Below the pieces are notes generated by a model. That model searched no databases, was not told the DNA's origin, and saw only the letters and a list, made by a program, of their open reading frames with translations. A stretch of DNA of 64,000 bases from Bactericera cockerelli (lineage: Eukaryota; Arthropoda; Insecta; Hemiptera; Triozidae): assembly GCA_024516035.1 (NCBI GenBank), contig CM044961.1, forward strand, positions 33,497,453 through 33,561,452, written 5' to 3'. Both the position numbers and the translations under genes were made by a program. This document shows, in pieces, positions 42,019-53,315 of the stretch (position 1 is the first letter of the stretch; each line of letters begins with the position of its first letter).

Positions 42019-42461
42019 CTATTAACAGACAAATTTGTAATACTGCATGGTTACGAAGTTATCATCGAACCAACCAACTGAGAGTGACTATTATCATTAT
42101 TATTTAATGTCAAGTTTCTGGTGAAAAAAAAAACCATTAACATTTTTTAAAAAGGGGTTTAAACGCTTTTTTATGCGAGTGAAATTCTGCATAGTTTGTA
42201 GCTGTGTGTATGTCCTCTTCAAAACACGGAAGAGGGGTATTCAAGTAGACGGCGAATTAAAAGACACCATAAATGTAAAACATTTCCAATTTACAAATAA
42301 TGCTTGTTTTACAAACTACGCCAGGAGGTCATTATGATTTACAAAGAACGCTATGTTTACATTTGTCTCTTGTCCAAACAGGTCGCAACTTGACAAAGAA
42401 TCATAAAGTCATTTTTCTGCGCAAAATGCAGAGAAGTAGGTATCTACTTGAAGATAATGGA
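42019..42461. other. Unassigned stretch
   Basis: GCTTGTTTTACAAACTACGC and similar TTTACAAA words recur at 42290-42360. No gene recognised. Confidence 0.35.
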
Positions 42462-42600
42462 GAAATTTCTTCTTCTTTTTTATGACGTTCTTTATACTGG
42501 GTGGGAGAAAAAATTCCTTCTTCTATTTTATGACGTTCTCTCTACTGGGTGGGAGAAAAGTTTTCTTCTTCTTTTTTATGATGTTCTCTATACAGGGTGG
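42462..42600. repeat. Tandem repeat, about 54-bp unit, three copies
   Basis: TTTATGACGTTCTTTATACT, GGGTGGGAGAAAA, then a TTCTTCTT-rich spacer. The last unit turns into TATACAGGGTGGTACTAG, a Tc1/mariner-like terminal motif. Confidence 0.8.
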
Positions 42601-43335
42601 TACTAGTAGCAAAGATTTCTCGTTTCTTGAAAGCCCAGAAAAATGTCAGAGGGCCAACTTATGAAACATGATTAAATATCTAGGATTTGTTAATCAAAGC
42701 CACTATCACTGAACAGCTGATATAAAATATGTGCTACGATTGGTTGAAATTCCCACCAGAGGGCGTTTTGAGGTATAGTGTAGTTATGGGATGGATTAGT
42801 TAATGTATAATTCGGGCCTTAGGCTCCATGTATACTTTTTATACTTCTTTTATCCTATAGAAAGGAAAGAAATGGATTTGCCTTCTATATAAGGAGAGAT
42901 ATTGTTGCTGAAATATTGTGAATATTAAATAAATAATGAGAAAAAAAAAATTACCTGGGTTTTATTTCAGTATTAGAGGGATGTTCACACTACTCCATTT
43001 TTGTTGGTTAAACGTCACTTTTATGTGCATTGTCAATAGTAAATAGGTCAAAGCTTAACCGGGAGGGGTTTTCCACTCCGATTTCTGGAAACTCTCGAAC
43101 CAACTACTCAATTTAACCTTTCTCAGAAGTCTCAGAACTATTTTTTATTTATATAGGTAAATATCGGTTCTCACTGATGAATGACTGAACTGTCCGCCGA
43201 CACCCTGAATATAGCTGAAATGATTCAAGTCTCTAAGTTGACAAGAAGTTTTATCATTCGAAAGCTCTGAGCTTGGTTTGGTCAGAGCTATACCGACATA
43301 CATAATTTATGGAGAGGACAACTTTGAAGTCATCT
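42601..43335. other. Unassigned stretch with a decayed SINE B-like piece
   Basis: 43009-43130 resembles antisense SINE B tail and core (TTAAACGTCACTTTTATGTG, GGAAACTCTCGAACC) but is strongly diverged. No gene recognised. Confidence 0.35.
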
Positions 43336-43586
43336 TTCTCTCTCTCTTTTTCTCTTTGTCTTTGTTTTTCTATTTCTCTCTCTTTCTCTCTCTCTTTCTT
43401 TCTCTCTCTTTTCTTTCTCTCTCTCTCTCTCCCCAGCTTTCCCTCTCTCTTTCTCTCTCTCTTTCTTTTTTTCTCTCGCTCTTTCTCTCTCTCTTTCTTT
43501 TCTCTTTCTCTCTCCCTCTCTATCTTTCTCTTTCTCTCTCTCTCTCTCTTTCCCGCTCTCCTCTCTCTCTCTCTCTTACACACATA

Positions 43587-43644
<58 letters not shown>
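43336..43644. repeat. Compound microsatellite (CT)n plus (CA)n
   Basis: CT/CTTT-rich from 43336 to 43577, then (CA)n from 43580 to 43643. Open frames on both strands here are artefacts. Confidence 0.95.
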
Positions 43645-43645
<1 letters not shown>

Positions 43646-44504
43646 CATTCCTGTCATATAAAAAACCAGGATAGTCATATTTGTCGCGGAGTTTACCACA
43701 GGTAATGCCTAGGGCCATTGTTTTATATAAATAAGTAAATATATAGTATATATAAATGCCTTTATGTATATATTTGACTGCTGTAATGGAGTAGAAGAGG
43801 TATTATGCCTCATCCTGGACTCAACTTTCTCCTCTTGGTGTCTCTCTCTCTCTCATTCTCTCTCTCTCTTTTTCTCTCTCTCATTTTCTCTCTATGATTT
43901 CAATTTGAGTAGTCACCCAGCAAGTCCTAACCTCTCTGGACGTTGCTTGACTTCAGTGATGAGACGGAGGTGAGGACTTGCGTTGTGTCATCTTCGTGAT
44001 GCCAATAATTTAATAATATTGTAATAAATGGGAATACATCCCGGCAATTACATCCAGTTCCAGGAGGCAATGCTGCAAGCGTTTTGGGTTGTCATCCCAA
44101 TGATGATGTTCTCAACAATGTTTTTTTCATGTACATAATAGTTTTATATTTATTAATGTAATGTCAATAATAATATAGTTAAATGTAGGTACATAATAGT
44201 TCCATATTTATTAATGTAATATCAATAACAACACTGTCAAATGACATAACGGTTCCGGCAGTGCTAATAGGTAATAGGTTGTACCCAGACACTTCCTATA
44301 AGACCAAACGAAGAGCTCTAATGAACACTCTAATATAGATAAAGGAAGAGCTCTAATGAACACTCTAATATAGATTGCTGAGTATACCAACTATGGTGTT
44401 GAATGTACCGCCATACTTAATAATCGTACAAGGTGTATTAGTAATAATAATAATAATAATTCTGTGTCCGTGAGGCACAGTGGTGAGAGGATTACATCAT
44501 ACTA
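43645..44504. other. Unassigned stretch with short duplications
   Basis: A second (CT)n run lies at 43840-43892 and a SINE B head fragment (minus) at 43908-43965. Direct repeats include GTACATAATAGTT with TATTTATTAATGTAAT (44133 and 44190) and AGAGCTCTAATGAACACTCT (44312 and 44347). Confidence 0.5.
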
Positions 44505-44720
44505 ATAATAATAATACTCTTTAGTGGAAGGTAACCACCAGACCAAGTTGATGCTCAAAGCATTTTCTACCACCTAACCCTTAGAGTCTCATTATTATGT
44601 GGTCAAAAACTCAAATTAATGAGGAAAAAAATTCATGCACTGGGTGGGATTCGAACCAACGGATCCCTACGCTAACTGGATTACCAGACTAGCGTGTTAA
44701 ACACTTGACTACCAGTGCAC
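44505..44720 (-). repeat. SINE D5, full length
   Basis: ACTCTTTAGTGGAAGGTAAC, AGAGTCTCATTATTATGTGG, TGGGATTCGAACCAACGGAT, TTGACTACCAGTGCAC. Confidence 0.9.
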
Positions 44721-44814
44721 AGATGACAGACATCATGTTGGTGAGTTGTCTGTTGTCTTTGTGATCCACCGGTGATTTCTCAATCTTGCTATATGTCCAG
44801 ATCCTTTCTTTTTA

Positions 44815-44999
44815 GCCACCATGGCCAAGTGAGTTTCCGCGCTAGGCTTTGCACGCATGGTGACCTTTGTTTGATCCCCAGCGGGCCAGGATTGATTGTT
44901 TAGACTCTGTACTTGGATATTCGATTATTGTTCAGAGTCCAAGAAAAAAATCCTGTGGTTCTGTGCTACCCACTAAAATTGTTATATAATAACACAAAG
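44815..44999 (+). repeat. SINE G7, internally deleted
   Basis: GCCACCATGGCCAAGTGAGT, TTTGCACGCATGGTGACCTT, TTGATCCCCAGCGGG, then TTCTGTGCTACCCACTAAAA. Confidence 0.75.
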
Positions 45000-45303
45000 A
45001 AAAACCATTATTACATATTATGGCATAAATAACCAAGATATATCCGTACAGCACAACCAACATCAAAAATAAACAATAAAATTAAAAAAAAAATTAAAAA
45101 CACCCTGTAGAATTGTACAATTTAGACTGAGAGGAAAGTCATCTATGTAATCAGTGTTCCTTTCTTAGACAAACACCTCTACCTCTCTCTTGAGGTATGC
45201 AGTAATGCAGTATGCTATGATGTAGATATGCGATCCAACGGTCCGCATAGGTTCTTAGTTGTGCTTCGGAATCTCAAGTAGTTCGAATTAATAAAATGGT
45301 CAA
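45000..45303. other. Unassigned stretch
   Basis: AT-rich, no gene or family recognised. Confidence 0.35.
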
Positions 45304-45536
45304 GTTATCATATTTGTGTTAATCTCAATCGTGTATGAAAACAAAAAAGGGGGGGGGGGGAATCCTAGACAATATTTTATTCGGCATGGAATAACCAACC
45401 TCAGTCGCTTGATCGATAAAGCGTCGGACTTGTAACCTGGAGGTCGGTGGTTCAAGTCCCGGTTTCAGCGAAGATTTAGTAAAGCGAGTATGAGGAGTTG
45501 TGATATCACGCATGTGATTAACACAAATATGACAAT
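45304..45536 (+). repeat. SINE E4 with an inverted E tail fragment in front
   Basis: The plus-strand copy 45393-45536 runs from CAACCTCAGTCGCTTGATCG to GATTAACACAAATATGACAA. An antisense tail piece (AGTTATCATATTTGTGTTAA, 45304-45335) and a poly-G run precede it. Confidence 0.8.
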
Positions 45537-45547
45537 TTTTTTATATG

Positions 45548-46108
45548 CGAGGGACGTTCAGAAAGCAAGTGTACTTGATTTGTGTAGGCCTCAAAAAATG
45601 TTTATAAAAAGAATATAACCTGGTTATGAAACTCAGGAAACCACTTAAACTCATTGGTACGATTCATAAATCTATCACCATGAAGAGATTTAACCTCATT
45701 TAATTAACACCTCAACTAGATTTTTTTATCGTATGGCTTTATTACACATCTCAAAATGAGAAGAAATATGTAATAAACTTGATCAGGAAATATGATGGCA
45801 GTGATTGTCTGATCGTCAAACTTGTCAGTAGGTACTTTAGCCGCATGTCAATGCATTGCCTCAACTAGAATTTTCCCTCCATAAAAAGGAAGCGGCTGAC
45901 AGCGGTGATTTCACACTTGGCGGGAGATTGAATCGACGTGTTTTGCTAAAAATGCTCTTACGTAAAGAGTTTTCAACGTAGTGACCTCAAATTGGTCTTA
46001 TTTTAAAGAAGAGAAATCAGACTTAACGTAAAAGATGCTTTACATATTGAAAAAATATTCCCTTTCGCTACTGAAGCCCCAGTACACTTACTTTCTGGAC
46101 GTGCCTCG
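45548..46108. mobile_element. Non-autonomous mariner-like element
   Basis: Ends CGAGGGACGTTCAGAAAGCA and (reverse complement of right end) CGAGGCACGTCCAGAAAGTA match over about 27 bp, with GTGTACT next. TA follows directly on the right; on the left TA is two bases away. Ends of this form occur in mariner elements. No transposase frame. Confidence 0.65.
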
Positions 46109-46751
46109 TACTTAGATATCTACCATGACGAAGATTCCTTCCGACCTATCAAGAACAGAGATAAAATCGTCACCAGGATATCCAAATTAGGTAATTTACA
46201 TATCCACTCAACATAACTATCAGCTAGGCTATCAGCTAACATAACGATCAGCTAGGCTATCAAATGACACACATACACCGTCATCTATGCATTGTCTTAC
46301 TCGAAGCACCTCGATTAACAAAAGATCACCGGATGGTAGCCATGAATGCCAGAAGAGATTATTGCTCGGAGGATGCTATGGGATATTCACTTGAAGGGGT
46401 TTTATGATGGGGGTTCAGATGAATTTGAGGATAATATGGGATATACACTTGAAGGGGTTTTATATTGAGAAAAACTGTGGCGCTATGGGGTATAGATTAT
46501 AGTTTTTTTTTTCAATTTGAGTTCATTTTTTATATTTAACATTAAACATTGTTTTTTTAAAGCACAAAGTTAATAATGTTTCATATTTCTGAATCTTATA
46601 ATTCTCTTACATACATGCTTGATGCTCTCATGATACCCATTTTAACTCTAGTTCTTCAATATTCCATCTAATGGCTCCAAAATTTAAGGAAATACAGTCG
46701 AAGGGGTATCATAAGTGGCATGGAATATACACTTGTTTATATTTATAAACA
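46109..46751. other. Stretch with dispersed GGGATATACACTTGAAGGGG motif
   Basis: The motif (GGGATATTCACTTGAAGGGG or variants plus TTTTAT) occurs at about 46380, 46438 and 46690, and again at 48509 and 48548 beyond the hAT element. AGCTAGGCTATCA repeats at 46222 and 46250. Confidence 0.5.
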
Positions 46752-46927
46752 ACTAGCGGGCTGTCGAGGCATGGCCGTGCGGAGAAATAGCGGTGAAAGC
46801 AAAAAATCCTTTTTCGCCAATGGCAGGCGTTGTAGTGGGAATTTCGAAAAATTGCACATATAGACTATAAGACAAAGCTACCTACCAAATTTCAGCTTCC
46901 TAGGACTTACCAGTTCGGCTATAGAGC
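46752..46927. mobile_element. Older element interrupted by the hAT insertion, left part
   Basis: ACTAGCGGGCTGTCGAGGCA to AGTTCGGCTATAGAGC. It continues at 48261 with TGTAGAGCGATGATCAGTCA and ACATTTATATATTAAGAT. ACCCGCTAGTT at 54403 shows a related end. Its class was not determined. Confidence 0.55.
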
Positions 46928-48260
46928 CAGTGCCGGATTACCCATATGGCGGATTTGGCAGATGCCAAGGGCCCCGCGCTTTAGGGGGCCCCGCGCTTGA
47001 GCAGCTTACACTAGATATTATGAGTTTTTTTAAAACTTACACTAGGTATTATGGGTTTTTTAAAAGCTTACACAAGGTACTTTTGGATAATGAGTAAGAA
47101 GAAGAAGAAAAAAAGTGAAAAAAAACACACACTCACAGCAAATTACATAAATTGGAAGAAAAGAGCGGGGCTCTCTATTATTATCTATATATCTATTCCT
47201 TGAATAAACAATGATCAACTTAGACATTCGCGGATTACCTACCAATATGTCGGATTTGGTAGATGCCAAGTTCCCCGCAATTTTAGGGGCCCCGCGTTTC
47301 GGGCAGCTTACATAAATTATAAGTGTTTTTGAATGACCTTTAACTCGGTTTTTCTGGATTTTAATATAAAATAAAATCACAGCCAGTTGAGCAAAATATT
47401 AAAAGAAAAACCACTAGGCCCCCCTTGAAATGGACCACATAGATAAAAGACCACTCGTATATGAAAATTGGTAGATCTCTTTACCTATTGCCTGCGGCTC
47501 TTTATATAATATAGTATAATTACTCTATTTGAAAAGAATAATATTGCCTTACGTAATCTCTGCCATCGAACCTAGTGCCATCTGAGTGCTCAGTGATCGG
47601 CTTTATCGACATCTTAACCAATAATCTTCATCTTCATTATAGTCGGCTGCGGCGCTTTTAATCAATTTTTCAAGATATCTTTTTGTATCTATTTTCCTAA
47701 TACTTTACCCCATAACTTTGCAAAAATTTCGCCTGCGGCGCCGTCAAATTTACTTATCTTGATGGTTTGGATTGTTTTTCAAGACATGCAGTTCTAGTAC
47801 TATAAGAAAAAAAATCTTTGGGCATTTTCGAAGTGCCTTTTGATTATTTGGAATTAATTTGGAAAGTTACCTTTAAAAAAAAGTAGCAATCAATACTAGC
47901 GATAAAATCTTCATAGTAATCAATGATCTACTTTCTACACATCTTACCTAATGACATCTTTCTACACATTATTCTTTTCATAATACATATTTAGGGTTTG
48001 ATCATTGATGGCAGAGATTCCCTCAGGCAATAATCACGCCCTTTATCAATATTATTCTTGTCAATAAAGAGTTATTATTATTAGATATTTCTACTATTAT
48101 TGCGAAAAAATGTTGCCTTTGGTGTTATAAACGTCGTTTTGGATACTATGTATTATGGATTGGTGCTCAGGACACTTGCCCTGGATTTCATGGTTCTAAA
48201 AATAGTATTTTAGAATAAACTCAGTACAATTTTGGGGCCCCGCGCCTTAATCCGGCACTG
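46928..48260. mobile_element. Non-autonomous hAT-like element with 8-bp duplication
   Basis: Inverted ends CAGTGCCGGATTA (46928-46940 and 48248-48260, exact 13 bp). Flanks are TATAGAGC (46920-46927) and TGTAGAGC (48261-48268), an 8-bp duplication with one change. 8-bp duplication and CAGTG ends are known hAT features. Inside, a second partial copy of the left region (GGCCCCGCG with GCAGCTTACA) starts near 47230. No transposase frame of note. Confidence 0.8.
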
Positions 48261-48764
48261 TGTAGAGCGATGATCAGTCAGTCAGTGACTTTGACATTTA
48301 TATATTAAGATTTACATCAACCTTTATTTACATAATTTTCATATCCTCCAGTTAATATTAAATTTTGGGAAATAATTATAATAAACAAGAACTGATCAAG
48401 GGTGGTGATAATAATGCCTATGGTTTTATCTTACTTGGATGGGTCTCACTACTTTAACTAAAACTAGAGGAAATACAGATGAAGAGGTTCTGTAATGGGA
48501 TGGAAGGGGATATACACTTGAAGGGGTTTTATGTGGGGAGGAAATTACGGGATATTCACTTGAAGGGGTTTTATATGTAGATTCAAGGCCATGTCATCAT
48601 GGTCATTATCATGAGAGCCATTGTTATTTTAATAAGAAGGCGGAATAACTCTCGCTGATCTTGAAGAGTTTCTCAGTGATCTTAACTTAAATCTACACAG
48701 TAGTATACAATATACATACAAGTGTTGCGATCTTTTGTTAACAGTGTCTATATTATACTAAACT
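48261..48764. other. Right part of the older element, then unassigned sequence
   Basis: 48261-48312 completes the interrupted element. 48480-48580 carries two more GATAT(A/T)CACTTGAAGGGGT motifs. No gene recognised. Confidence 0.4.
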
Positions 48765-48943
48765 GGGGGACTATAAACAGGGAGTATACCAGCAGTCTGG
48801 CTGAAGGACTATAATCAGGGAGTAGACCTGGAGGCCCTTGTCAATTATTAGCCTCCTTATAAAGACAGTGGTAGAAGTGCTGAGTCATTCCTCCACTGTC
48901 TGGCTACCATCGTTCAAGATGACGCCATCCTATGATGATGATA
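48765..48943 (-). repeat. Repeat K2, two minisatellite units
   Basis: Antisense units GGGGGACTATAAACAGGGAG and AAGGACTATAATCAGGGAGT are followed by CCTCCTTATAAAGACAGTGG and CACTGTCTGGCTACCATCGT. Confidence 0.85.
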
Positions 48944-49155
48944 TACTAAACAGTGTATTGCTAGAAAATTAAAAGTAAACAGAGAACAACCCAGCCAAGT
49001 AGCCAGCCAAAACAAGCCAGGCTAGCTTGCAGATTCAAAGTGTTCAATGGTTTATTTAGAAAAAGCCCAAGTTCTCCCGATGAACGAGCCAATCAATGGC
49101 CGTAATCATTTAAAAGAAGCGATTACTCGAAGAGTGTAAAAGAAGAGTGTGTGAA

Positions 49156-49361
49156 GTGCACTGGTAGTCAAGTGGTTAACGCGCTAGTCTGGTAATCCAG
49201 GTAGCGTAGTGGTTCAAATCCCACCCAGTGCATGAATTTTTCTTCACAAATTTGAGTTTGTGACCACATTATAATAAGACTCTGAGGGTTAGGTGGTAGA
49301 GAATGCTCTGAGCATTTACCTCGCCTGGTGGTACCTTCCACTAAAGAGTGTTATTATTATA
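49156..49361 (+). repeat. SINE D6
   Basis: GTGCACTGGTAGTCAAGTGG, TCTGGTAATCCAGGTAGCGT, TTCAAATCCCACCCAGTGCA, then CTTCCACTAAAGAGTGTTAT. Confidence 0.9.
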
Positions 49362-49564
49362 AGATCTGCTGCCAAACAGTGTTCATTGTTATGCAAAAGA
49401 AAAAGTATTATGTAAACCATGTCAGACTATTTTATTCAAGTACTGAACACGAGGAGCCCACACTTAAACTTCCCAAGTGTTGAATAAAGCAGTAATGTCT
49501 TCTCAAGTATCCTGCTGCATCAAATATTTTTATTTTATTCACGGGCTGCCAATATACAATATTA

Positions 49565-49770
49565 AATAATAATAATATAGTCTTATTTATACTGCCCGAT
49601 TAGGACTTTTGAGTCCCATTATTCCAGCAGTACGCCTAAGACGCATTATTACGTGGTAAAAATCCCAAATGGGAGGATAACTTGTCATGTACCGGCTGGG
49701 TTTCGAACGCACGACCCCTGGAATCTCTGGATTCACAGAGTGCCGCCTTTACCACTGAGCTACTGGGACA
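49565..49770 (-). repeat. SINE F5, full length
   Basis: AGTCTTATTTATACTGCCCG, GAGTCCCATTATTCCAGCAG, ATAACTTGTCATGTACCGGC, head to GAGCTACTGGGACA. A 26-bp piece of the head recurs at 49874. The 100 bp after this copy (GACATTTCTCTCTAACTAAC) are also found after F4 at 36465, so the two share flanking sequence. Confidence 0.9.
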
Positions 49771-50448
49771 GGCTAAATAGACATTTCTCTCTAACTAACT
49801 TAATAAAATATGCAAAATCTATCAATAAATTGATTTTTATTGGTTTAACACTGTTGAAAAATAGACATGAACAAGTGCCGCCTTTACCACTGAGCTAAAA
49901 ATACATAAAAAATATAAAAAAACTAATTAGTTCAAATTAAAGTTCATCCAAGAGGTGTTGGAGTCTTTCTGATTCGGTTTAGGAAACATATTAATGATGA
50001 AAAAACAAAACAATTTCAATGAGATTCACTGATGTCATTATTTTGTCAATTTTTTTTTTTTTTTAATTTGGGTTTTTCTATAATAAAAGCTATCTAAACG
50101 AACCCTAGCTATCCCGCACGTTATAACATCATAACAAGTACCTATACTTGTACTAAAAATCCTATTTTACAGATAAGAAAGTTACTCTTGACAAGCCAAA
50201 TTCCATCTGTTGACAAGAAATTCAACTTAAATCTATCTGTTCACAAGATATTCAAATCTGTTCTGTTTGCATGAAATTCAAATCTGTTCTGTTCTCGAGA
50301 AATTTAAAGTCGCCCGTCCTTAAATTTCTCGAATTATTATTCCTCAACCCACGCCCCGCCTGGCTTCGACTCCCGTTATTACAAGGAAGAAATGAAGAAA
50401 TTGTTGTTGTTGTTGTTTTTTTTTTTTTTGAGCAAATAGAATTCTGGC
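49771..50448. other. Flank shared with 36460-36560, then unassigned sequence
   Basis: CAATAAATTGATTTTTATTG and GGTTTAACACTGTT occur both here and near 36515, so the duplication is larger than the SINE. TTGACAAGAAATTCAA-type words repeat at 50189-50290. Confidence 0.6.
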
Positions 50449-50796
50449 GGGGGGACTATAAACAGGGAGTAGACCAGCAGTCAGGCTGGGGGACTATAAA
50501 CAGGGAGTAGACCAGCAGTCTGGCTGGGGCACTATAAACAGGGAGTAGACCAGCAGTCTGGCTGAGGGACTATGAACAGAGAGTAGACCAGCAGTCTGGC
50601 TGGGAGACTATAAACAGGGAGTAGACCAGCAGTCTGGCTGGGAGACTATAAACAGGGAGTAGACCAGCATTGGCTTGGTTCTGGGGGCCCTTGTCAATTA
50701 TGAGCCTCCTTGTAAAGACAGTGGTAGACGTGTTGAGTCATTCCTCCACTGTCTGGCTACCATCGTTCACGATGACGTCACCCTATGATGATGATG
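50449..50796 (-). repeat. Repeat K3, six minisatellite units
   Basis: Six 37-39-bp units with GACTATAAACAGGGAGTAGA and CCAGCAGTCTGGCTGG, then GGGCCCTTGTCAATTATGAG and the shared flank to TCACGATGACGTCACCCTAT. Confidence 0.9.
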
Positions 50797-50901
50797 AAAG
50801 AGAATTGAATTTCGTGGGTGATTCTGACTGGCAAGAATTTTAGGATTGGTTTGGCAACATGGTGACAACATAGCTCAAGGAACAACACCTACTGAACATT
50901 A

Positions 50902-51104
50902 GCGCATGATAATAAGGTGCTCGCTTGCCATGTTCAAGGTCCCGTTTCTAATGCGGAAAGTCCTGGGTTCGATCCCCTGAGCCGATAAAGAATTGTATTC
51001 AAAATTTGGTTACATCAGCACCTGAATGGGAAATATTGTGTCACTTCTCGCCCATCATAGGGGAGACATACTACGGGATGGGTAAAATACAACACAGACC
51101 ACAA
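50902..51104 (+). repeat. SINE C5, rearranged head
   Basis: GCGCATGATAATAAGGTGCT, CTGGGTTCGATCCCC, TGTGTCACTTCTCGCCCATC. The head contains a partial internal duplication around AAGGTCCC. Confidence 0.8.
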
Positions 51105-51243
51105 TGATAGGCAAAAAAGATGTGTGGGCTTTAGGCAAAATTAAGATGGGTGGAATTATAGGCAAAAATAACACATTGGGATATTAAAAATAAGCAAAAG
51201 TTCTATAATTCTGTGCTACCCAGCAAAAGTTTGATAAAACAAC
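51105..51243 (+). repeat. SINE G 3' fragment
   Basis: GATGGGTGGAATTATAGGCA, TTCTATAATTCTGTGCTACC, CAGCAAAAGTTTGAT. Confidence 0.6.
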
Positions 51244-51624
51244 CACAAGCATCGATTTTCAGCCATGCCTCAAACTATTTAAGTCTGAATGCTGGTGCTA
51301 TGTCACAGATTTTAGTAGTTACAAATAAATTAAATATTATTTATGTAGGTACGAGTATATCAAGATAATAAATAAATTGTTTAACCGGCTTAGCATTGTA
51401 AAAACACTCACAGAATCATGATTCAAATACCTAAATCCTTGACTCATGTGAACTCAATGAGAGATTTTATCTATAATAATAATAATAATCGTAAAAATAA
51501 TAATAATTATCATTATTTGTTTATGATCCCAACCAATGTCAAGCAGTTTCTGTTTCACTCAAACTGTGAAACATTAGTCACCTATATATTACAGATGATA
51601 GTGGTTATGTGTTTTTTATCATAA
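51244..51624. other. Unassigned AT-rich stretch
   Basis: An (AAT)n run lies at 51474-51510. No gene recognised. Confidence 0.4.
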
Positions 51625-51752
51625 TATAGCTGTGTTAATCACTTTCGTAATATTATCACAACTACTCAAACTCGCTTTACTAATATTACGCTGGAACCGG
51701 GACTTGAACCACCGACCTCCAGGGTACAAGCCTGCCGCCTTATCGATCAGTC
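51625..51752 (-). repeat. SINE E5
   Basis: AATATAGCTGTGTTAATCAC, CTGGAACCGGGACTTGAACC, ACCGACCTCCAGGGTACAAG. The 5' end of the head is lost. Confidence 0.8.
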
Positions 51753-51857
51753 GGATTTATTACGAAAATGTCTCTTGATTGTGCCCTAAATGTGTACTTC
51801 TGTAATGTAGAATTGTAGATACCAAAAGTTGCAATCAAAAACTTTTTATTCAATAGT

Positions 51858-52074
51858 GTGCACTGGTAGTGAAGTGGTTAACGCGCTAGTCTGGTAATCC
51901 TGGTAGCGTACGGATCCGTTGGTTCGAATCCCACCCAGTGCGTGAATTTCTCCTCAATAATTTGAGTTTGTGACCACATTATAATAAGACTCTGAGGGTT
52001 AGGTGGTAGAAAATGCTTAAGAGTATTAACCTCGCCTTGTGGTTACCTTCCACTAAAAAGTGTTATTATTATAT
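51858..52074 (+). repeat. SINE D7, full length
   Basis: GTGCACTGGTAGTGAAGTGG, TTGGTTCGAATCCCACCCAG, GTGACCACATTATAATAAGA, CTTCCACTAAAAAGTGTTAT. A 40-bp flank with CTCTTGAT and ACCAAA is similar before and after it. Confidence 0.9.
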
Positions 52075-52570
52075 TATATTACAAAAATGTCTCTTGATAC
52101 CAAATATTGCAGTCAAAAACTATGTATTCAACTGACGTCAAAACATCAACTTGCCAAAAAAAGACTGGCTCGGACTTACAAGTCCATTTCAGGAACCCGA
52201 GGAGTACTTCAGGCCATTTGTTTTGCCGGCGGGCAGGCAACATTCTATCTTCGTTTCCGAGATATCTCACTCAGGACCAAATAGATATCTACATATTCTG
52301 ACCAAAAATTTATACCGGGTGTACATTGTACAATTAATTTTACATGAAAGCGTTTTTTTTTTTTCTTCTTCTTCTTCTTCTTCTTCTTTTTTTTCTTAGT
52401 ATAATAAATTTGAGAATAGCGAATTGAAATAGACAACTGATTTTGCGACTATCCATTCAAACAATTCATTCAAAATAAAGTCTTCTAGTCTAGACAATGT
52501 AAAAGTAATATGCTTTTTTCCATGTTAATTTGAGTATGACTTAAAATAGAAAACTGGAATTTGGCCGTCT
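52075..52570. other. Unassigned stretch
   Basis: TTTATACCGGGTGTACATTG at 52310 resembles a Tc1/mariner-type end without a partner. A (CTT)n run lies at 52362-52390. Overlapping short frames at 52060-52300 show no domain. Confidence 0.4.
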
Positions 52571-52647
52571 TTTCACTAAATCTATAGCAAAACCTGGACT
52601 TGAACCACCGACCTCCAGGTTACAAGTCCGCCGCTTTATCGATCGGA
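52571..52647 (-). repeat. SINE E6, head region
   Basis: TTTTCACTAAATCTATAGCA, CTGGACTTGAACCACCGACC, CCGCCGCTTTATCGATC. Confidence 0.75.
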
Positions 52648-53071
52648 CTTTATGAAATCATAAAGTATAGTAGGTACTAAAAGAGGAATTAAAAAAAATG
52701 TAGAAAGAGCAATTAAAATTCGGTATTTGTAATTAACTGTTTCGGTTTTTTTTTTCTATTCTAATACATTTTCTGGACTAGTTTTTTTCGACCACCCCGT
52801 ATATCCACAATAATTCTTCATCTTCTGGACTCTGGTTCCAACGAGCTCTCTCTTTCGCTCATACCATTTCCGTTCTCTCTCTCATATATGTACGTGCTCA
52901 GATGGCTCTGTCTTTCTCCTATGTATTTATTATGTATATACTCGTAACTATCTGTGTGCCATCTCTTTCCTGGATATGTAGATATTTTGTATATGTCGTC
53001 AACTCGTCATTTCTTTTTCTGGGCTGTCCTATGATTGTTCCTACATTCACATCTTATGATGCAGGGCTGTA
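52648..53071. other. Unassigned stretch
   Basis: ACCACCCCGTATATCC at 52791 looks like a lone transposon end. No gene recognised. Confidence 0.4.
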
Positions 53072-53166
53072 TTATAATAATAATAACACTCTTTAGTGGA
53101 AGGCAACCACCAGGCGAGGTTAATACTCAAAGCATTTTCTACCACCTAACCCTTAGAGTCTTATTC
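53072..53166 (-). repeat. SINE D 3' fragment
   Basis: ACACTCTTTAGTGGAAGGCA, AGCATTTTCTACCACCTAAC. Confidence 0.75.
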
Positions 53167-53315
53167 ATGCTATACAAAGCTTTCTCTGTTATAGATATTA
53201 TTTCTATTTATTATGTATATACCTACCCAGATATCGGTGAGCTATCCATTTCCTGGATATGTATAATGATATGTATGTACATTAAGACATATAATTCCAG
53301 TTCATCTATCTCTTT

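Noticed and set aside
43254..43718. Long open frames on both strands over the CT/CA repeat
   Set aside because: They translate as SLSLSL, RERERE and CVCVCV or THTHTH runs, a direct product of the microsatellite.
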